Assembly (NCBI GenBank): GCA_963786195.1 | Contig: CAWAYH010000010.1 | Coordinates: 248,001-312,000 of the forward strand | Reading direction: 5' to 3' | Source: CAWAYH01 sp963786195 | GTDB lineage: Bacteria; Acidobacteriota; Vicinamibacteria; Vicinamibacterales; 2-12-FULL-66-21 | DNA: 64,000 nt | Shown here: positions 35,648-45,766 of the stretch, in pieces | Numbering within the stretch: position 1 is the first letter of the stretch | How the letters are laid out: every line of letters starts with the position of its first letter | Notes under the pieces: generated by a model | What the model saw: only the letters and a program-made list of their open reading frames with translations | The model's database searches: none | Told to the model about the DNA's origin: nothing | Made by a program: the position numbers and the translations under genes

Positions 35648-38301
35648 ATGAGCACCCACAAGCATCTCGCGGCGGTACTCGCGTTGGCATTGGTCTTCGC
35701 CGTCGGAACCAGGGCCACGGCGCAGGTCCAGGCCCAGAATCGCGACGCGGCGTTGCGCGTGACCGTCTCGGACCAGACGGGCGCCGTCATCGTGGGCGCA
35801 AAAGTGACGGCGCTGCCCGTCGACCCGAAGGGGGAGCCGATCGAGCTGACGACGAACGAGCGCGGAGAGGCGGTGTTCACGAACCTCGGGCCCGGCCGGT
35901 ACGACGTGCACGCCGAGTACCCGGGGTTCGAACCACGGCTGATCGATGACCTGCGGTTGCGTCCCGGCAGCAATACCCGACGCGATATGAAGCTCAACAT
36001 CGCGAAGATCGCCGAGGACGTGGTCGTCGGCCAGGATCCGCGCGACCGCGCGCTCGATCCGCGCGGCAACAGCTTCGGCAACCTGCTCACGCGGGAACAG
36101 ATCGAAGCCCTGCCCGACGATCCGGACGAGATGGAAGAGGCACTCAAGCAGATGGGCGGACCGGGGGCGGTGCTGAGGGTGGACGGGTTTCGCGGCGGCC
36201 GGCTGCCGCCGAAGTCGCAGATTCAGTCCATCCGGTTCCGCCGCGATCTGTTCGCCGCCGAGAATCATGGCGGCGGCATGGTCCACATCGACATCACCAC
36301 GCGACCCGGCGGCGGCCCGCTTCGCGGCACCCTCGACTTCACGTTCCGCGATGACGCGTTGAACGCGAGGAACGCGTTTGCGCCGGCGCTGGGTCCCGAG
36401 CGGCAGCATGCCGCCACGTTCACGCTCAACGGCACGCTGTGGAAGGACAGAACCGGATTCTCGTTCACGAGCAACGGCCTCGACGCCTACGACTCCAAGA
36501 CGCTGCTGGCGGCTGTGCCCGAGGGAACGGTCTCGGGCGTCGTGCGCCGGCCGACCGATCGGATCGGATTCTCTGCGCGCGTCGATCATGCGCTGACGAA
36601 GTCGCACGCGCTGCGCGCGTCGTACAACCGGACCGGCGCCGAAAACCGCAATCTCGGCGTCGGGGATTTCGACCTGCCGAGCCGCGCGTACGCGCGGGAC
36701 ACGACCGAGGATCTCTTCCGGCTGTCGGTGTCCGGACCGGTGAGACGGAACTTCTTCAACGAAACCCGATTCCAGGTCAGGCGAACGACCAACGATTCGA
36801 ACGCGTTCAGCGACGCGCCGGCGGTGCTCGTGCTCGACGCGTTCAACACCGGCGGCGCGCAGGTGGCTGGCGGGCGGCGGGCACTGGACTTCGAGTTCGC
36901 GAGCGACATCGACTACGCGAAGGGACGGCACTCCGCGCGGGCCGGATTCCTGTTCGAAGGTGGCTTCTATCGCAGCGATGACGTCCGCAACGCCGGCGGA
37001 ACGTTCACCTTCCCCAGTCTGGATGCCTACGAGGCGGCCGAGCCCACGACGTTCACCCGCCGCAGCGGCGACCCGCTCGTGGAGTACTCGACAGGCGCAG
37101 CTGGGCTGGTACGTGCAGGACGACATCCGCGTTGCCCGCAGCCTGTCCGTCAGTGTCGGCCTCAGGCACGAGCTGCAGACCCATGTTGACGACTATCTGA
37201 ACATTGCTCCACGCCTGGGCGCCACCTGGTCTCCCTTCAAGAGCGGAGCAACAACGCTCCGCGGAGGCGCCGGCGTCTTCTACGACTGGTACGACGCGCA
37301 GGTGTACGAACAGACGCTGCGCGTCGACGGCGTGCACCAGATCGACGAAGTCGTGCGCAACCCCGGCTATCCCAATCCCCTGATCGGCCCGGACGTCATC
37401 GTCCTGCCATCCGGCCGCCTCGTGCAGGCGGACGGCCTGCGCCTGCCGACGACCTTCCGGACATTCGTGGCCGTCGAGCAAGTCCTCAGCCCCCTGGTCC
37501 GGGTCAACATGAGCTACATGCGCGGACGCGGACGCAACCTGTTCAGAGGCCGGAACACCAACGCGCCGCTGGCGGACGGCAACCGTCCCGATCCGGCCTC
37601 CGGCAACATCACCGAGGTTGAATCCACGGGAGGATCGGAAGGCAACATGCTGAACACCGGGTTCAACCTGAACCTGCCGTGGCACCGGACCTTCCTCTTT
37701 GTGAACTACGGGTTCGGCAGACTCGAGAACGACACTGATGGTGCGTTCGCGCTGCCGGCCAACAACTACGACCTCGCCGCCGAATGGGGAGCGTCGCTGA
37801 ACGACGTCCGCCATCGCCTCTCCGGCATGATGAACATGAACCTCTGGAAGGGATTCAAGCTCGCCACCTCGTTCAACGCCACCTCGGGGCAGCCCTACAA
37901 CATCACCACCGGCTTCGACGACAACGGCGACACGGTGAGCAACGATCGTCCCGACGGCGTGGGGCGCAATGCCGGGCGGATGAAGGCCCGCTGGGACGTT
38001 GGCGCGCGACTGAGCTGGTCGTTCGGTTTCGGCCAGCGTAAGGGCGCGGACGGCGCCGCGGGAACGCCGATGGTCATGGTTCGCACGGTGGGCGGCGGAG
38101 GCGAGACGCCGATGGGCGGCTTCACCGGCGGAGCCGACGAAAAGCGCTGGCGCTTCGAGGTCTACCTGGCCGGCACGAACGTGTTCAACCACATGAATCC
38201 GGTCGCCTACAGCGGCGTCATGACGTCGCCGTTCTTCGGCCAGCCCACGTCAGCGGGCGCGCCACGCAAGATGGAGCTCGGGGCGCAGATTCAGTTTCTG
38301 A
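35648..38301 (+). CDS. TonB-dependent-receptor-like outer-membrane protein with carboxypeptidase regulatory domain, frameshifted
   Basis: About 880 residues. A signal peptide (LAAVLALALVFAVGTRATAQ) precedes a CarboxypepD_reg/CNA-like domain (RVTVSDQTGAVIVGAKVTAL, then FTNLGPGRYDVHAEYPGF). Next is a short plug-like region (VLRVDGFRGGRLPPKSQIQ) and a long beta-barrel (for example GRHSARAGFLFEGGFYRSDD and FVNYGFGRLENDTDGAFAL). An indel near 37095 splits it; the frames join in LVEYSQAQLGWYVQDDIRV. The raw frame runs past the natural end: a one-T correction at 38295-38297 gives ...QIQF and a stop at 38299-38301, and a terminal Phe is what outer-membrane barrels need. Start 35648 is preceded by AGAAGAAGAG. 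Ligand unknown. Confidence 0.82.
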
Positions 38302-39499
38302 GGACAGGGGCCGGGGACCAGAGACCAGAGGCCAGAGGCCGATTCATCACGCGTCTGCGGAGGAGCCGATCCGCGATCAGGAAGTACGGCAGCGCGAGCG
38401 ATGAGAGCGCAGCGGACACGCCGAACGCCGTGGCAAAGCCGAAGTGCTGAATCAGCCAGCCCATCAACGTGGAGCCCGTGCCGATGCCCGTGTCGAACGC
38501 GGCGAGGATCGCCCCGAACGCCGCGCCGCGCCGCTCGGGCTCCACGCCCTGCATGACGTAACCCACGTAGACCGGGTACGAGGTCCCGAAACCGAGACCA
38601 AACACGATCGCTGACGCGATCATCCATCCGCGTGTCCCGCCAAACGCCAGGAGCGCGAGGCCGACGCTGATCAACACCAGACACGGGAGAAACACGCGCC
38701 GGTAGCCCAGGCGATCGCCGAGGCGTCCCGAGATCGGCCGGGTCAGGAGAATGACGATGGCCAGGGTCGTCAGGTAGATGCTTTTCGGGGTGACGCCGTT
38801 CGCGTCGGCATACAGGGCCGTGAAGCTGGTGATGCCGCCGTAGCCGAACGAGAACAGGAACAGGCTGACCGACACGACGAGCACGCGCCATTCGAGCAGA
38901 CCGCTCAGGCCACCCCGGCGCTCGCTCGCGGGCCTGCTGATCTCCCACTCGTGCAGATTCCAGGCGATGACGGCCATCACCAGGTTCAGCGCCGCTCCGA
39001 CAACGCAGAGCCACAGCCAGCCTCGGCGGTAGATCCAGAACCCCGCCGTGGGCGCGAGCGCAATCGCCGCGACCGACGAAAGTCCCCAGTACGCGATCCC
39101 TTCGGCACGGCGCTGGGCCGGCAGCAGGTTCGTCATGTAGGCGGCCGATGCCGAGAGGAGTCCCGACCAGAAGATCCCATGGACGATCACCAGGGCGAGC
39201 ATCAGACGGTAATCGGTGATCACCGCGTACGCGAGCGAGAAGCCCGTCAGGGCGAGGCTCCCGATGATGAGGATCCGTCGCTGGCCGAACCGGTCCGCGA
39301 GCGCGCCCGTCAGCGGCGCCGAGAACGCCGACGAGTAGGTGAGGAATCCCAGGAACAATCCGGACGCAAACGTGCTGCCACCCAGATCGAGGATGTGATA
39401 CGGCGCCGTCGGCAGCAGCTGGAAGGCGGAAAGAAAGACGGTGAACGTGAACCCGCACATGATGAAGAAGTGCGGGGTGAAAAGCCGGTTCGACTGCAT
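38291..39499 (-). CDS. MFS transporter
   Basis: 402-residue 12-helix major facilitator. FIMCGFTFTVFLSAFQLLPT is helix 1; the loop 2-3 signature reads GALADRFGQRRIL, and its second-half counterpart is SGRLGDRLGYRRVFLP. Helix 7 region SLFLFSFGYGGITSFTALYA is clear. The last 15 residues (RPLASGLW and following) are encoded by the heptamer array and are probably dispensable. The raw frame joins this gene to the ADOP permease upstream only because of an indel; the start at 39499 (MQSNRLFTPHFF) is a proper transporter N-terminus. Best guess is a drug or metabolite exporter of the YfcJ/arabinose-efflux type; substrate not determinable. Confidence 0.88.
   Translation of the reverse strand: MQSNRLFTPHFFIMCGFTFTVFLSAFQLLPTAPYHILDLGGSTFASGLFLGFLTYSSAFSAPLTGALADRFGQRRILIIGSLALTGFSLAYAVITDYRLMLALVIVHGIFWSGLLSASAAYMTNLLPAQRRAEGIAYWGLSSVAAIALAPTAGFWIYRRGWLWLCVVGAALNLVMAVIAWNLHEWEISRPASERRGGLSGLLEWRVLVVSVSLFLFSFGYGGITSFTALYADANGVTPKSIYLTTLAIVILLTRPISGRLGDRLGYRRVFLPCLVLISVGLALLAFGGTRGWMIASAIVFGLGFGTSYPVYVGYVMQGVEPERRGAAFGAILAAFDTGIGTGSTLMGWLIQHFGFATAFGVSAALSSLALPYFLIADRLLRRRVMNRPLASGLWSPAPVLRN
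38302..38343. repeat. Heptamer array, word GGCCAGA
   Basis: Six heptamers (GGACAGG, GGCCGGG, GACCAGA, GACCAGA, GGCCAGA, GGCCGAT) between two convergent genes. They supply the C-terminal codons of the MFS transporter and, in the raw frame, of the receptor. Confidence 0.8.
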
Positions 39500-39520
39500 C
39501 AAAGACGGAACGTCTGCCGA

Positions 39521-39540
39521 CGCGGACCTGAAGGTCCGCG
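39521..39540. repeat. Perfect 9-bp palindromic hairpin
   Basis: CGCGGACCT and AGGTCCGCG flank a GA loop in the 44-bp gap between the ADOP permease stop and the MFS start. It has no U-run, so it looks like a REP-type or attenuator hairpin more than an intrinsic terminator. Confidence 0.7.
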
Positions 39541-39543
39541 CTC

Positions 39544-42007
39544 CTACTCCGACTTCAATGCTACAACGGGATCGACGCGCGTCGCGCGCCAGGCCGGCAC
39601 GAGGCTGGCCAGAATGGCGACGAATGAGAGCACGACGCCGACCGATACGAACGTCACCGGATCGGCGGGGCGGACGTCGTGCAGCAGGCCGCGCATGAAC
39701 GGGGTCACGGCCAGGGCGACGCCCAGCCCGCACGCGACGCCGACGAGCGCGAGCGTCAGGCCGCTGCCGAGCACCATCTTCAGCACCTGAGAACGGCCGG
39801 CGCCAATCGCGAGCGCGGATGCCGATTTCCCGCGTGCGCCGGCTGACGAGATACGAGAGCACCCCGTAGATCCCGATGGCCGACAGCGCGAGCGCGACGG
39901 CCGCGAACGTGCCCAGCAGGAAGCCCGTGAACCGCGGCGCAGACAGCGACGAACCCACTACCTGGCTCATCGACCGCACGTTGGCCACGGGCAGATTCGG
40001 GTCGAGGTTCCGGATCTCCTGGCGGATCGGACCGACGAGCGTGCCGGGATCCGTGGAGCTCTTCACCACCAGCGACATCCCTCTGATCGGATTGCCGATC
40101 GACTTGTGCCACTGCGGATGAGGCACATAGAACTTCTCTTTCACGGCTTCGGTGATGCCGTTGTGCCGGACATCCGCCACGATGCCGACAACCGTCACCC
40201 ATGGCCGGTTCTGGTTGCCGCCGATCTTGAGGCGTCCGCCGATCGGATCGCGGCCTGCCCAGTACAGGCGCGCCATTTCCTCGTTGATGAGCGCCACGAG
40301 CTCGGCATCAGACGAATCGCCCGCGGTGATCGCCACGGCCACGGATGACACGTTCGCCCATGGCCTCGAGGTATCCCTCGGTCACGATCTGCCAGTCGCC
40401 TTTGGCATTCGTGCCGGGCGGCGGATCGTATCCTTCGACGCGCAGGCCGAAGTCACCGATCGTCGATCCCAGCGGCAGGGAGCGCGCGGCACCCGCCGCG
40501 CGCACGCCGGGAAGCTGCCGGACGCGCTCGAGCAGCCGCTGATAGAACAGGACGACCTGCTCGGCGTTCGCGTAGCTCGTCGACGGCAGCGCCACCCTCA
40601 TCGTCATCACGTTGCTGGGATCGAACCCGAGCGGGACGCGCTGCAGCGCCCAGAGGCTGCGCAGCATCAGGCCGGCGCCGACGAGCAGCACGACGGCGAG
40701 CGCCATCTCGACAACGACGAGACCGTTGCGGAAGCGCTGTCTGGACGCGCCGCTCGACACGCTCTGGCTGCCGTCCTTCAGCGAGTCGGTGAGATCGACG
40801 CGAAGCGCGCGCAGCGCCGGCGCGAGGCTGAAGAGGATACTCGTGGCGAGCGCGACGGCCGCGGTGAACATCAGGACGGGGAGGTCGACGGTTACGGTCG
40901 ATACACGCGGGATGCTCGCCGGGTTCCACCAGGCGACGATGCGGACGCAGGCGTAGGCGAGGCCAAGACCGGCCATCGCGCTGACGCCGGTGAGGACGAC
41001 GCTCTCGGTGAGCAGCTGACGCAGAACGCGGAGACGGCCCGCGCCGAGCGCGGTGCGGACGGCCATCTCGCGCTGGCGTGCCTCGGCGCGCGCGAGCAGC
41101 AGGTTCGCGACGTTGGCGCACGAGATCAGCAGCAGAAAGCCGACGGCAGCGAGCAGCAGCCACATCGATTTGCGCACGGATCCGACGACTTCGTCCGTCA
41201 GCGACAGGACGACGGTGTCGAACTGCATCTGCACGGGATACAGCCCCTCTTTGGTCATCGCGCGAGCGATCCCGTGGAGCTCGTCCGACGCCTGTCGCAC
41301 CGTGGCGCCCGGCGTCGAGGCGCGCGGTCGCGTAGAGCCCGTGGTTCCCGTGATCCATCGATGCCGGATCCATCTGCATCGGCACCCAGAGCTGGCTGGG
41401 CTCGGGATTGTGGTAGTCCGTCGGCAGCACGAAACCCGGGGGCATGACGCCGATGACCTCGTACGCATCGCCGTCTATCTGGACGGATCGACCTACGATC
41501 GACGGATCGCCGGCGAAGCGACGGTTCCACAGGCTGAAGCCGAGGACGACCAGCGACGGACCGTTCGGCACGATCCTCCTGCGCGGTGAACGTGCGGCCG
41601 ATGAGAGGCGCGACGCCCAGCGTCGAGAACAGATTGGCCGTGACGTTGGCGGCGGCGAGGCGTTCCGGGTCGCCGTCACCCGTCAGGTTCACCTGGCCCT
41701 CGCCCCACGCTGCGACGTCACTCAACGTTTTCGCGCGGCGCCGGTAGTCGAGCACCTCGCCGGTCGCCACCCACGTCTTGTCGAACGCGGTCCAGCGGCT
41801 CCAGATCATCACCGCGCGATCGGGCTGGCTCCAGGGCAGCGGGCGCAGGAGGACGGCGTTGATCACGCTGAAAATCGCGGCGTTGGCACCAATCCCGAGC
41901 GCGAGCGTGAGGATGGCAATGGCCGCAAAGCCCGGGTTCTTGAAGAGCGTCCGGGCGCCGAATCTCAGGTCCTGCCACAACGTTTCGAACAGAGTTGCTG
42001 CATGCAT
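39544..42007 (-). CDS. ADOP-family FtsX/MacB-like permease, four frameshifts
   Basis: About 820 residues and both FtsX blocks. N-terminus TLFETLWQDLRFGARTLFKN, then PGFAAIAILTLALGIGANAA and LLRPLPWSQPDRA, the ADOP signature. The first block has the RQREMAVRTALGAGRLRVLR cytoplasmic loop near 41060, and the second block ends SLVPAWRATRVDPVVALKSE. Frames change near 41570, 41310, 40355 and 39815. The cytoplasmic RRTREIGIRA of block 2 abuts the last break. No PadR gene lies next to it, unlike the copy at 1-1034. Downstream is the MFS transporter gene on the same strand. Role and substrate unknown; ADOP permeases are widespread and paralogous in Acidobacteria. Confidence 0.88.
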
Positions 42008-42119
42008 AAGGACACACCACTCCCCACGTGTACGCTCACGGTTAGACGCAGTGCACGCGCGATTCGTTTAGATCGGCCTGACCGCCTGAGCGGTCTCGTT
42101 CTTGGGCTAAGATGGCCGG

Positions 42120-42632
42120 ATGGAGCAGGATTTCAGCGATTTCCGGCCCTCGCGCGTGTGGAAGCGCCTGTCGTCCGAGCGGCGGCTGCAGGCGGCCGAG
42201 CTCTTCTGGCAGGACGAGCAGTCCACCGAACAGCAGATCGAAGCGATCACGGCACTCGCGGCGCACATGAAGTTCAGGACCAAGAGCGTGCTGTCGCTGT
42301 CCCTCGAAAGGCGCGCGAAGTACCTGGCGACGCTGCCGAACATTTCCGAATCGATCGTGGCCCGGGCGCTGGTGAGCTACCACCTCGAACGGCAGCGCCC
42401 GATGATGGGGGCGTTTCTGGACAGTCTCGGGATCGCGCACGACAACGGGCTGATCACGGATGACGAGGCGCCAAAGCCCGACGGCGCGAAGCTGCGCGCG
42501 GCGGCGGCGGACCTGGCGACGAAGTACCCGGCCGAAGACGTGTCGCTCTACTTCGCGACGCTCGTCTCACAGGATCCCGATACGTGGGGAGAGCTCGCCG
42601 ACGCGAGCCGTACCTCCGTCGCGAGCAGCTAG
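42120..42632 (+). CDS. Hypothetical protein, helical, no assigned function
   Basis: 170 residues, no signal or membrane segment. It starts MEQDFSDFRPSRVWKRLSSE and has a mid-region KYLATLPNISESIVARALVS with alternating helix propensity, then SYHLERQRPMMGAFLDSLGI and an acidic C-terminal part. I do not recognise the family. It is divergent from the ADOP permease and convergent with the winged-helix/TPR regulator; reading frame, codon use and position argue that it is real. Confidence 0.65.
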   Translation: MEQDFSDFRPSRVWKRLSSERRLQAAELFWQDEQSTEQQIEAITALAAHMKFRTKSVLSLSLERRAKYLATLPNISESIVARALVSYHLERQRPMMGAFLDSLGIAHDNGLITDDEAPKPDGAKLRAAAADLATKYPAEDVSLYFATLVSQDPDTWGELADASRTSVASS

Positions 42633-42650
42633 TCTGAAAGGGGCCCCCTC

Positions 42651-44582
42651 TCACCGCGCGCGTTCCGCCAGCCTCGCGATGACACGCTGGAACGCACCCA
42701 GGCGCCGCAGCGGCTCGAGCAGCGGCTCGACGGGAATCGTCCAGCCGGAGAACGGCATGTCTGGGTGGTCCAGCAGTGCGTTCAGTGTCTGAATCGCTTC
42801 GTCGTGCCGACCGCAGGCGGCGTGGCTGAGCGCCTCGGCCAGCGTGGCTTCGGTGCCCCGGCCTCCACGGCGCAGCGCATCGATCGCGGCCGATGCCGTG
42901 GCAAACGCCGTCGCCGCGCCGGCTGCGTCGCCGGATGCGGCGAGCGAGGCGCCAAGACCGACGAGCGACCGGGCGTGTTCCGGAAACAATTCCAGCGCGC
43001 AGCGGAACTCCGCGGCGGCCGCCGCGGCTTCGCCGCTGTGCAGGTGCGCGAACCCCTTCCCATCGTGCGCGTTCATCGCAAACTCCGGCGCGTATAGCTG
43101 CCAGGAGCCTGAGGAGATCTCGCGCTCGAACTCGCGGTGCGCTTCCGGCGCGTCGCCGCGCGCGAGCCGCACGAGGCCCAGCAGCCAGTGCAGGCCCTTG
43201 GCGGGATATCGCTGCTTCAGATCGGCCTGACGATCCTGAACGATCGTCCCCTCGCGGAGTACCGGTTCGGCCCGATCGAGATGCCCTCGTGCGATGTGCA
43301 CCATGGCGATCTCGAAGTGCACGAACGGAAAGTCCGGATACAGGTCCATGGCGCGCGCCAGCGCCTTCATGCGCTCGTCGCCCCAGGCCGCGTGTGCCAG
43401 CCGGAACTGATTGCCCCAGTACCCGGGTTCGAGCGCCACCGCCCGTCTCGCCGCCGACAACGCCTCGGTTGCGCGGCCCGCGCTCATCAGCAGGAACGAC
43501 AGCGACGCATGCCCTTCCGCGAGGTCGCGGTCGAGCTCGATTGCCCGGCGAACGTGATCGATCGCCCGGGCGAGCAGCGCGCCGTCCGGCTGGTTGCGCG
43601 CGCGAGATCGCTCGTACTGCCAGAACCGTGCGTTCGCAAGGCCGACGTGCGCGCTGGCGTACCTCGGATCGAGCTCGATCGCCCGCTCGAAGTCGACGAT
43701 CGCGCCGGGAACGAGCGACGCATCGAGCGCCTCCAGCCGAACGCGGCCCTCGGTGAACGCGCGATACGCCTCGAGGCTGCTCGTATCTCCGGTCGCGCGC
43801 GGACGCGACTTCACCACGCCCAGCGTCTCGGAGAATTGAGCCACGATGCGGTCCTGAACCTCGAACACGTGCTCGAGGAGCCCGTCCGCCTTGGCTTCCG
43901 CCATGGTCTCCCCTCGTGCCGCGTCCACGATTCGCGCCGTGACCCGCACGCGATCCCCGGCCCGCTGAAAGCTCCCGACGACCGCCAGATCGAGACCGAG
44001 CTCCTGATGGAGCGCGGACAACTCCGACCCGGAGCGGCGAACGGCTTCGACCACCCTGACCCGATCGATCACACGCAGTTGCGATGTCGACCGCAGATCG
44101 TTGGTGACCGTCTCGGCAATGCCGGACGAGAGCCACGCCAGCTCGCGGTCGCCGCTGACGTTCGTGAAATCCATCACCGCGATCGCCGGTTGTGCAGCAA
44201 CCCCTTCGCGAGACACCGTCTCCGGCGCAGCCGCCGAAGCGTCGACCGCCGCCACCGCCTGTGCGCCAGCGGCTGTCGTGCTGACCGGCGCAATGAAGCG
44301 GTAGCCGCGCCGCGCAACGGTCTGGATGTAGATCGGGTGCGAGGGATCGTCGCCGAGAGCCTGCCGCAGTTCGGACACCGCTTGCGTCAGCGCGTTGTCC
44401 GTCACCGCCACGTCGGGCCAGAGCGCCTTGAACAGATCGTCCTTCGAGACGAGCTTGGACTGACGGGACGCGAGGTACAGCAGGAGATCGATGATCTTCG
44501 GCGACAGCTGAACGACTTCCGTCTCACGCAGGAGCCGGTACGACGCAGGATCCAGAGTAAACGGACCGAATCGGTAGGTCAC
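42651..44582 (-). CDS. CadC-like winged-helix regulator with TolB-like and TPR domains
   Basis: Intact 643 residues. Residues 1-100 are an OmpR/PhoB-type winged helix (LSPKIIDLLLYLASRQSKLV, then LTQAVSELRQALGDDPSHPI and ARRGYRFIAPV). About 135-270 resemble the FlgO/TolB-like N-terminal domain of adenylate-cyclase-type regulators (IAVMDFTNVSGDRELAWLSS, GIAETVTNDLRSTSQLRVID). TPR-like repeats follow to the end (AIDHVRRAIELDRDLAEGHA; AAAEFRCALELFPEHARSLV). No membrane segment is evident. Its start overlaps the stop of the phosphodiester glycosidase gene upstream by four bases, so the two are coupled. It probably senses a cue through its TPRs and binds DNA; target unknown. Confidence 0.85.
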   Translation of the reverse strand: MTYRFGPFTLDPASYRLLRETEVVQLSPKIIDLLLYLASRQSKLVSKDDLFKALWPDVAVTDNALTQAVSELRQALGDDPSHPIYIQTVARRGYRFIAPVSTTAAGAQAVAAVDASAAAPETVSREGVAAQPAIAVMDFTNVSGDRELAWLSSGIAETVTNDLRSTSQLRVIDRVRVVEAVRRSGSELSALHQELGLDLAVVGSFQRAGDRVRVTARIVDAARGETMAEAKADGLLEHVFEVQDRIVAQFSETLGVVKSRPRATGDTSSLEAYRAFTEGRVRLEALDASLVPGAIVDFERAIELDPRYASAHVGLANARFWQYERSRARNQPDGALLARAIDHVRRAIELDRDLAEGHASLSFLLMSAGRATEALSAARRAVALEPGYWGNQFRLAHAAWGDERMKALARAMDLYPDFPFVHFEIAMVHIARGHLDRAEPVLREGTIVQDRQADLKQRYPAKGLHWLLGLVRLARGDAPEAHREFEREISSGSWQLYAPEFAMNAHDGKGFAHLHSGEAAAAAAEFRCALELFPEHARSLVGLGASLAASGDAAGAATAFATASAAIDALRRGGRGTEATLAEALSHAACGRHDEAIQTLNALLDHPDMPFSGWTIPVEPLLEPLRRLGAFQRVIARLAERAR

Positions 44583-45766
44583 GGCGTCCGCGCTCCGCGG
44601 TCAGCGGACCCCGGGTACACGAGGATCGCGTCGCTGACCTTCCGTGGTCCGGTCGCGTCCGACGGGCTGTTGACGATCTGTCCCTTGATCCACATCGTCG
44701 TCGAGCCGCCGCCGTCGAGGTTGAGGGCGTTCGTCAGCTCCAGCCGGTGAGCGAGGTCGCGCAGCTCGACGAGCGTCATCCCCGCGCTCAACTGAGGCTG
44801 ACGGCCGTCGACGGTGACGAGCCAGATGGCGCCGTCCGTCGAAGTACCGACCATCGTGCGCGGATGGCGACTTTCGGCGAAGCCCTGGTTGAACGTCTCC
44901 ATGCTCCAGTCTTCGATGTCTCGTCCGTCGCGGACGAGCAGGCCCGCGCCTCCGATCACATAATGCGCAGAAGACCAGATTCCCGTCTCACCGTCGACCG
45001 GATCGTAGGAGACGTCGAGCGCCACGCGCGTGCCACGCTTCAGGCGGGCCAGCGCGGCCGGGGTCTCGGTGCCGCCGAACGATATCACGAAGCCGCGACG
45101 CGGAATTCGCGTCTTGCCCGTGCGATGAGGCCCGCTGACGACCTTGCCGGGCTCCCCGTCGACGACCCATTCGAGGCCGCCGGTGGCCGTGTCCGTGTCC
45201 GCGTGATAGGCGGGCGTGAACAGCATGATCTGTCCCCGCACGCGCGTCGTATCCACGCCGTCGAGCGGCACGCGAACCGAATCCTTCCGACCGGGCTGGA
45301 TGACGAGTGCTGCCGTGGCCTTGAGGCGGGCGAAGATCAGGCGCGGACCGTTCGGCGTTCTGACGATCCCCACCGCGCCCCTCGGCCTCCGCGTGTCGCT
45401 GACGAGACGCCGATCGATCGTCAGCACGCCCGCGGGATCGCCGTTGGGCAGGAAGAACCCCGCATTGACGGCGGCGATGGCCTTGTGACGCTCGGCCATG
45501 CCCGCGACCGTCTCGGTGTCCATGATTTCGTCGTTCGCCAGCGCGGCGCGCAGATCGACGCGCGCCGGCTCCAGCCGGAGCAGCCAGATCGACACGGGCG
45601 CCTCCGGGTTCAGCAGCGATCGGTCTTCCAGGTGATAGAGAAGAATGCCGGGCGCGACGGGACGTGCCTCGCCCAGCGCCAGCCGCTGCGCAAGCGCCGG
45701 CGCCAGCGCCAGCCCGAGCAGGGCAAGCAGGCAGGACGTGAGGGTCGTGCGGCCTACAGCCTGCAT
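44579..45766 (-). CDS. Exported phosphodiester glycosidase (NAGPA domain) protein
   Basis: 395 residues with a signal peptide (TLTSCLLALLGLALAPALAQ). The C-terminal domain is the NAGPA/phosphodiester-glycosidase fold: KAIAAVNAGFFLPNGDPAGV, GVLTIDRRLVSD, TMVGTSTDGAIWLVTVDGRQ and the hallmark ALNLDGGGSTTMWIKG. Enzymes of this family remove sugars linked by a phosphodiester, as in cell-surface polymers; the substrate here is unknown. Its start overlaps the small exported protein upstream by 13 bp and its stop overlaps the winged-helix/TPR gene by 4 bp. Confidence 0.85.
   Translation of the reverse strand: MQAVGRTTLTSCLLALLGLALAPALAQRLALGEARPVAPGILLYHLEDRSLLNPEAPVSIWLLRLEPARVDLRAALANDEIMDTETVAGMAERHKAIAAVNAGFFLPNGDPAGVLTIDRRLVSDTRRPRGAVGIVRTPNGPRLIFARLKATAALVIQPGRKDSVRVPLDGVDTTRVRGQIMLFTPAYHADTDTATGGLEWVVDGEPGKVVSGPHRTGKTRIPRRGFVISFGGTETPAALARLKRGTRVALDVSYDPVDGETGIWSSAHYVIGGAGLLVRDGRDIEDWSMETFNQGFAESRHPRTMVGTSTDGAIWLVTVDGRQPQLSAGMTLVELRDLAHRLELTNALNLDGGGSTTMWIKGQIVNSPSDATGPRKVSDAILVYPGSADRGARTP

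Noticed and set aside
38291..40351. Permease-MFS fusion in a single long frame.
   Set aside because: The join comes from an indel near 39815; both genes have normal ends and starts in their own frames, with a palindrome between them.
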